Of a DNA stretch of 10,748 nucleotides, positions 6,492-10,748 are shown piece after piece. Made by a program: the position numbers and the translations under genes. Below the pieces are notes generated by a model. It ran no database searches and was not told the DNA's origin. It was given only the letters and a program-made list of their open reading frames with translations. Within the stretch, counting starts at the first letter, position 1, and each line of letters begins with the position of its first letter. Origin of the DNA: Candidatus Dormiibacterota bacterium (GTDB lineage Bacteria > Chloroflexota > Dormibacteria > Aeolococcales > Aeolococcaceae); contig PLAX01000029.1 in NCBI GenBank assembly GCA_003135255.1, positions 1,908 through 12,655 on the forward strand. The letters run 5' to 3'.

Positions 6492-6547
6492 CCGGCATCA
6501 CCGGGGCCGGGCGCCAGGGGCCGCGGTGAACCCTTCCGGCACCGTAC

Positions 6548-6567
6548 CCCGTTCCACGGGCGACAAT
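6548..6567 (+). promoter_or_regulatory. Small inverted repeat and -10-like hexamer before the flippase gene
   Basis: CCCGT-TCC-ACGGG (6548-6560) is followed by GACAAT (6562-6567), nine bases before the ATG at 6577. The spacing resembles the leaderless arrangement seen at mrfA, but no convincing -35 is present at 16-18 bases. The rest of the 85-base gap after mrfB shows nothing supported. Confidence 0.25.
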
Positions 6568-6576
6568 GGCCGGCCG

Positions 6577-8160
6577 ATGGACCCTGTGATCCCAGCCTTC
6601 GAGGACCCCGAGGGGGCTCCGCCCATGGAGCGCGCCCCGGCGGAGGAGGGTCAGCCGGCCGCGCCGAGCGCGCTGCGGGCCGGGAGCGGGCTGCGCGGGG
6701 TGCGCAACTCGCTGATGATGCTGGCCGCCCAGCTCTCCTCACGAGTGCTGACCCTCGGCTCGGTGATCGTGATCATCGACTCGCTGGGCTCCGGCAAGTT
6801 CGGGCAGATGCAGACCGCGATCACCTACGGGGCGATCGTCTCGGTGATCGCGGACCTCGGTCTGAGCACCCTCTACCTGCGCGAGGGCGCCCGCCGCCCC
6901 GAGCAGCTGGGCCGGTACCTGGACAACATGCTGTCGCTCCGCATCCCCCTCCTGGCCCTGGCCATCCTGGTGCTCACCGGTGCCCTCTGGCTGGTGGGGC
7001 TGCACTCCCTGGTCATCGCCTCCGCCGCGCTCCTGGTCGGCTCCGGGCTGCAGCTCCTCCTGCGCAACAGCTTCTACGCACTGCAGCGCGTGAAGGTCGT
7101 GGCCCTGGAGATCATCCCCGAGGCCCTGATCCTGCTCGGGCTGGTGGTGATCGGTGCGGTGAAGGACCTCGGCACCGCCTACTTCATCTGGGCCTACACC
7201 TTCAGCTACCTCGCCGCCGCCGCCTACTTCGCGGTGGCGCTGGTCGCGACCGGTGCCTGGCGGCCGCGCTGGCAATTCGAGTGGAGCCTGATCCGCCCAT
7301 GGATGGTGATGACGGCGCCGCTCGCGGTCAGCTACGTCTTCACCACCGTGTACTGGCAGATCGACGTCCCCATCCTCCAGCACTTCGGCCCCTCGACCCT
7401 GACCCACTGCCCAACCCTCACCAGCCTCAGCTACTGCGAGGTGGGTTGGTACCAGGCCGCGTACAAGCCGTTCCAGGCGCTGCTCGTCATCCCCTTCGCG
7501 CTGCGCACCGTGGTCTTCCCGCTCCTCGCCGTGTACCACCGCGAGGCGCCGGAGCGGCTCGTGGTCGCGGTCCAGAAGTTCTTCAAGGCGCTGGTCGCGC
7601 TCGGGCTGCCGGCCTCCATCGGCGTGATCGTGCTGGCCGACCAGTACATATGGCTCTTCCACCTCCCCGCGCAGGCGTCCCCCTCGCTGCGGCTGCTCGG
7701 GGTGACCATCGTCTTCATGTTCGCCGACAACGCCAATGCCACCGGGCTGCTCGCCATGGACCGGCAGCGCACCTATGCCTGGATCGTCGGAGCCGGCCTG
7801 GTGGTCAACGCCGTCCTCAACGCGGTGCTGATCCCGGTCTTCGAGCATCTGCACCCGGGAAGCGGCTACCTGGTGACCAGCGCCAGCACCGCGGCCACCG
7901 AGATCTGCCTCGTGATCATCGGTCTGATCGTGCTGCGCCACCTGCGGGTGAGCGTCCCGGTGGTGCGCCTGAGCTGGCGGATCGTGCCCCCCGCCCTGCT
8001 GATGGGCGGCTTCCTGCTGCTCGTCCATCCCGAGGGCCGGCTCGCCACCGTCGGCTTCACACTCGTCGCCGGGGCCATCTACCTGGCCGCGCTCTGGCTC
8101 ATCCGCGCTGCCGACGCCGACGAGCGGCAGCTGCTACGCCGCGCCTTGCGGCGGGGTTGA
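6577..8160 (+). CDS. Wzx/MOP-type oligosaccharide flippase
   Basis: This integral membrane protein of the polysaccharide flippase (MOP superfamily) group probably moves lipid-linked glycans across the cytoplasmic membrane for surface polymer assembly. From the ATG at 6577 it has 527 residues. Residues 1-40 are polar, Pro/Glu-rich and probably cytoplasmic. About 12-14 hydrophobic segments follow, for example near 46-67, 82-98, 122-140, 144-163, 178-195, 201-224, 240-258, 300-318, 337-354, 371-390, 400-420, 438-453, 467-484 and 487-509. LGSGKFGQMQTA (70-81) and VGWYQAAYKPFQALL (289-303) are typical of the family. An ATG at 6625 has a better Shine-Dalgarno (AGGGGG at 6611-6616) and would remove 16 residues; a GTG at 6526 is also in frame. 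Residues 271-288 form an extra loop with Cys278 and Cys287. No glycosyltransferases are nearby, so the substrate is unknown. Confidence 0.88.
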   Translation: MDPVIPAFEDPEGAPPMERAPAEEGQPAAPSALRAGSGLRGVRNSLMMLAAQLSSRVLTLGSVIVIIDSLGSGKFGQMQTAITYGAIVSVIADLGLSTLYLREGARRPEQLGRYLDNMLSLRIPLLALAILVLTGALWLVGLHSLVIASAALLVGSGLQLLLRNSFYALQRVKVVALEIIPEALILLGLVVIGAVKDLGTAYFIWAYTFSYLAAAAYFAVALVATGAWRPRWQFEWSLIRPWMVMTAPLAVSYVFTTVYWQIDVPILQHFGPSTLTHCPTLTSLSYCEVGWYQAAYKPFQALLVIPFALRTVVFPLLAVYHREAPERLVVAVQKFFKALVALGLPASIGVIVLADQYIWLFHLPAQASPSLRLLGVTIVFMFADNANATGLLAMDRQRTYAWIVGAGLVVNAVLNAVLIPVFEHLHPGSGYLVTSASTAATEICLVIIGLIVLRHLRVSVPVVRLSWRIVPPALLMGGFLLLVHPEGRLATVGFTLVAGAIYLAALWLIRAADADERQLLRRALRRG

Positions 8161-8203
8161 CCGGCCGCTTCGCGACCCGCTCCGACGCCGCAGCGGCGGC
8201 CGG
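8161..8203. terminator. GC-rich hairpin filling the convergent gap
   Basis: CCGGCCGC (8161-8168) pairs perfectly with GCGGCCGG (8196-8203). A smaller stem is possible around 8187-8197. The left arm begins on the base after the flippase stop and the right arm ends on the base next to the transpeptidase stop codon, so one element could end transcription from both sides. There are no flanking T-tracts. Confidence 0.55.
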
Positions 8204-9565
8204 CTACGGCCCCGCGATCGCACTGACGCTCGGCGTGGCCGCGCTCGTCGCGGGGGCCGAGGCCGGAGTCCCGGGGGAGGAGGGGACGTCCAGCCCACCC
8301 TGGGTGAAGTCGCTCCACGGCGTCTGCCAGTCGCCCTCGCCGTCGCTGTACGACGCCTCGAGCGTGCTCCCGACCACCTCGACCGGATCACCCACCTGAC
8401 TCCAGCTGTAGTAGGTCACCGCGTTGTCGGTGCTCAGGTTGATGCAGCCGTGGGAGCTGTTGGTGTCGCCGTACGGGTACAGGCTGCAGCTGTCGCCCCA
8501 GCAGACCCACGGGGCAGCGTGGATGAAGTAGCCGTCACTGGACACGGCGGTGTCGTCGTACACGTTCTCGTCGTAGTACTCAGACCCCCCCGGTATGCAG
8601 GCGGCGGCGGTTTCGAAGGTGGGACACGACTTCATATCCACCACGGGCAGGTGGCCGAGCACCACCAGGGTGCCGTCGATGGTGTCGTAGCCGGGCTTGC
8701 CGGTGTTGGCCGGCCAGCTGTCGATGAGCTGTCCGGTGGTGGCCGAATCGCCGTTGTAGACCTGCATCGTGCGGGTCTGGGTGTTGACGACGGTGAGGTG
8801 CGCGGCCCCGACGCTGAAGCTCGTGCTCCAGTCGCCGAGCCCCCAGTAGCCGTTGCCGGCGTCCACCCCGTTGAGGTCCGCGTTGACCGTGACCGTGGTC
8901 CCGCTCTGCCAGAAGTTCTCGGGCCGGTAGTGGACGTCCTCGCCGTCGAACCAGTACCAGCCCCCCGGCTGGGGCGGGTCGCTGACCACCGCGATGTGAT
9001 CGACGATCGCCTGCTGGGCGACGGGGGGGATCGGAGTGTTGAACTGGAGCTCGATGGGCATCCCGATCCCGACGGTCTCGCCGTTGCTCAGGGAGAGGAC
9101 CGTGGTGAGCAGCCGGTTGGCGCTGGTGATGGTCCGGAAGGTGGATGTCGCAATCGTCTCGGCGCCGTTGGGGCTCACCGCCGTCGCGGTCACCGCGTAG
9201 GTGGCGTCGAGGTCGAGACCTCCGCCATAGGTCCACTCCGCGCCGCCGTTCGCCCACGCCCAGGGGAGGGTCTCGCGAGTGCCGTTGTCCTCGACGGTGA
9301 CGGACCTCACGGTGGCGTTGACCGCGTACACCGTGAGGGCGGCGTCGAGGCCGACCTCGGTCGTCCCACCTGCCGGCGTCACGGTCACCGACGGCGGGCC
9401 GTCGGCCGCCAGCTGGCTCCCGGACGTGGAGGTGGGCCGCTGGCTCGAGGTCGGGCTCGCTGAGGCCGCCGGGGCGAGGCTGCACCCGGTCAGTGCGACG
9501 GCGACCACTCCGAGGGCGACCGCCCACCCGCGACGGCTGACCGTTGCGCGCGTCACTCTTATCAC
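8204..9565 (-). CDS. Lipoprotein L,D-transpeptidase with two Ig-like domains
   Basis: This is a secreted, lipid-anchored peptidoglycan enzyme that makes 3-3 cross-links, of the LdtMt2 type known from mycobacteria. The 453-residue product starts at a GTG (9565); a GTG at 9556 is possible. A basic start and hydrophobic stretch (11-26) lead to the lipobox LTGC with Cys28. A Ser/Thr/Ala-rich linker (29-56) follows, then an Ig-like domain (about 57-147), a second one (about 148-254) and the YkuD catalytic domain (about 255-398). The active site is FIHAAPW (His349) and SSHGCINL (His372, catalytic Cys374). The cap segment SDGEGDWQTPWSDF (407-420) matches the C-terminal element of mycobacterial Ldts. 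Two cysteine pairs, Cys314/Cys323 and Cys355/Cys360, lie in inserted loops near the active site and could form disulfides outside the membrane. The tail (427-453) is Ser/Pro/Ala-rich. The 139-base gap to the thiolase shows no convincing promoter. Confidence 0.93.
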   Translation of the reverse strand: MIRVTRATVSRRGWAVALGVVAVALTGCSLAPAASASPTSSQRPTSTSGSQLAADGPPSVTVTPAGGTTEVGLDAALTVYAVNATVRSVTVEDNGTRETLPWAWANGGAEWTYGGGLDLDATYAVTATAVSPNGAETIATSTFRTITSANRLLTTVLSLSNGETVGIGMPIELQFNTPIPPVAQQAIVDHIAVVSDPPQPGGWYWFDGEDVHYRPENFWQSGTTVTVNADLNGVDAGNGYWGLGDWSTSFSVGAAHLTVVNTQTRTMQVYNGDSATTGQLIDSWPANTGKPGYDTIDGTLVVLGHLPVVDMKSCPTFETAAACIPGGSEYYDENVYDDTAVSSDGYFIHAAPWVCWGDSCSLYPYGDTNSSHGCINLSTDNAVTYYSWSQVGDPVEVVGSTLEASYSDGEGDWQTPWSDFTQGGLDVPSSPGTPASAPATSAATPSVSAIAGP

Positions 9566-9704
9566 CGTACGACGCCCTGGTCCGAGATGGTGTCTGACCT
9601 CACCGGGTGCGCCTCTGCTGGCGCGACTTGCTTCCCTAGGTTAGCGCCGTCCGTCCGCTCGCCGGTTACCTTCAATTCGAGCGACGTCCCTGGATGCGGA
9701 CTGA

Positions 9705-10748
9705 TCAGGTCAATCGCTCCAGGATCATCGCCATCCCCATCCCACCACCCACGCACATGGTCTGCAGGCCGACCTGCCCGCCGCTGGTCTCCAAACCGTT
9801 GAGCAGGGTGCAGAGGATGCGCGCCCCGGTCATGCCGAAGGGGTGGCCGAGGGCGATGGAGCCTCCGTGGGGGTTGAGCCGGTCGTCGAAGGGGTCGATC
9901 CCGAGACCGCGTGCCGAGGGGATGACCTGTGCCGCGAAGGCCTCGTTGATCTCCACGACGTCGACGTCGCCCATGGTCATGCCGGCCCGGGCCAGCGCCT
10001 GCCGCGAGGCGTCGATGGGTCCCAGTCCCATCCGCTCCGGCTCCAGCGCGGAGAGGCCCGTGGCGACGATCCGCGCCAGCGGCGGGATGCCGAGCCCCCG
10101 CGCCCGGGTGTGGCTCATCACGATCACCGCCGCCGCGCCGTCGTTGAGTGGGCACGAGTTGCCCGCGGTGACACTGCCGCCCTCACGGAAGGCGGGTTCG
10201 AGCGCGGCCAGCTTCTCCAGCGAGGTGTCGCGGCGCGGACCGTCGTCGTCGGTCATCAGCCGCCCGTCCTGCAGTGGCACGGGCACGATCTCGCGGTCAA
10301 AGAAACCGGCGTTCTGCGCCGCCACCGCGCGCTCATGGGAGCGGAGCCCGAAGCGGTCCATCTCCTCACGCGAGACCTGCTCGCGCTCGGCCACGATCTC
10401 GGCGGTGTCGCCCATCTGGACGTAGATGTCGGGGTAGCCCTCGGGGTTGCCCGGCTCCAGCCTCGGGTTGCGGCACGCAGGGATGTCGCTGGTGCCGTTC
10501 AGGTACCGGGTGGTCGACTCCACCCCGACGGAGAGGAAGACGTCGCCCTCCCCGGCGCGGATCGCGTGCGCCGCCATCCGGGTGGACTGCAGAGAGGAGG
10601 CGCAGTAGCGGGTGACGGTGGTCCCGGGGCAATTGAGCCTGGTCAGGATGGAGACGATCCGCCCGAGATTGAATCCCTGCTCGCCCCCCGGCAGACCGCA
10701 CCCGCAGATGAGGTCGTCGATGCTGTCCCGGTCGAGGGCGGGTACCTG
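9705..10748 (-). CDS. Thiolase (acetyl-CoA acetyltransferase), N-terminus off the edge
   Basis: This enzyme condenses or cleaves acyl-CoAs (3-ketoacyl-CoA plus CoA to acetyl-CoA plus a shortened acyl-CoA, or the reverse). The visible 347 residues lack roughly the first 40-45 of a normal 390-residue thiolase, because the gene runs off the right end. The nucleophile lies in TRYCASSLQS (visible residue 49, codon 10604-10602). This varies from the common CxSGLQ by having Ser in place of Gly, a change I associate with FadA-like proteins of Actinobacteria. The other active-site motifs are NEAFA (268-272), GHP with His302, and MCVGGGMG with Cys332. The first ATG in view (10577) falls after the nucleophile and is not the true start. 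The gene is on the same strand as the L,D-transpeptidase but separated by 139 bases, with no functional link evident. The substrate chain length cannot be told. Confidence 0.93.
   Translation of the reverse strand, partial: QVPALDRDSIDDLICGCGLPGGEQGFNLGRIVSILTRLNCPGTTVTRYCASSLQSTRMAAHAIRAGEGDVFLSVGVESTTRYLNGTSDIPACRNPRLEPGNPEGYPDIYVQMGDTAEIVAEREQVSREEMDRFGLRSHERAVAAQNAGFFDREIVPVPLQDGRLMTDDDGPRRDTSLEKLAALEPAFREGGSVTAGNSCPLNDGAAAVIVMSHTRARGLGIPPLARIVATGLSALEPERMGLGPIDASRQALARAGMTMGDVDVVEINEAFAAQVIPSARGLGIDPFDDRLNPHGGSIALGHPFGMTGARILCTLLNGLETSGGQVGLQTMCVGGGMGMAMILERLT

Noticed and set aside
5479..6525. Upstream extension of the flippase frame through mrfB
   Set aside because: The extension is a Ser/Arg/Pro-rich shadow of mrfB, while the membrane protein begins near 6577.
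6739..8028. A 429-codon minus-strand frame opposite the flippase
   Set aside because: Its translation is dominated by His, Asp, Gln and Gly, as expected from the complement of hydrophobic membrane codons. It has no domain or start signal.
8450..9463. A 337-codon plus-strand frame opposite the L,D-transpeptidase
   Set aside because: Val/Gly/Asp/Arg-rich shadow; the minus strand has a lipobox, Ig-like domains and the SHGC active site.
9701..9708. CTGATCAG palindrome at the thiolase stop codon, considered as a terminator
   Set aside because: Only an 8-base palindrome with no loop or T-tract; too weak to call.

Overview
The window is a GC-rich bacterial chromosome segment. The clues suggest a high-GC Gram-positive or a related soil lineage (Actinomycetota, or Chloroflexota/Dormibacterota-like). 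They are a LexA box of the CGAAC-N4-GTTCG type, an apparently leaderless GTG start, and a lipoprotein L,D-transpeptidase with the mycobacterial Ig-Ig-YkuD architecture and C-terminal cap. I cannot fix the phylum from this sequence alone.

Layout, left to right. (1) Positions 1-2472, plus strand: a complete class II xylose isomerase (xylA), then a TIM-barrel, class I aldolase-like protein of unknown substrate. A 13-bp hairpin lies between them. This sugar block looks less GC-rich, especially at third codon positions, than what follows. (2) Positions 2473-2671: a short control region. It holds a sigma70-type promoter (TTGTTT, 17-bp spacer, TATGCT) whose spacer is almost entirely a perfect LexA/SOS operator, CCGAAC-GAGT-GTTCGG. 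(3) Positions 2672-6491, plus strand: a two-gene unit encoding a DEAD/DEAH-like helicase with a C-terminal four-cysteine MZB (DUF1998) domain, and a DEDDh exonuclease with a TPR-like tail. These match MrfA (YprA) and MrfB (YprB), the mitomycin-repair pair known from Bacillus subtilis. (4) Positions 6577-8160, plus strand: a Wzx/MOP-type polysaccharide flippase. (5) A 43-bp convergent gap filled by a GC-rich hairpin. (6) Minus strand: a lipoprotein L,D-transpeptidase (9565-8204) and, upstream of it, a thiolase cut by the right edge (10748-9705).

The most interesting feature is the apparent SOS control of the mrfAB-like repair pair: operator, promoter and start codon fit into about 40 bp. The model is that DNA damage removes LexA, the promoter opens, and a leaderless mRNA makes helicase and exonuclease together for lesion repair. 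The flippase and L,D-transpeptidase are ordinary cell-envelope genes, although both carry unusual paired cysteines. The thiolase belongs to fatty-acid or acyl-CoA metabolism and has no evident link to the rest. No RNA genes, CRISPR arrays, insertion sequences or phage genes were seen.
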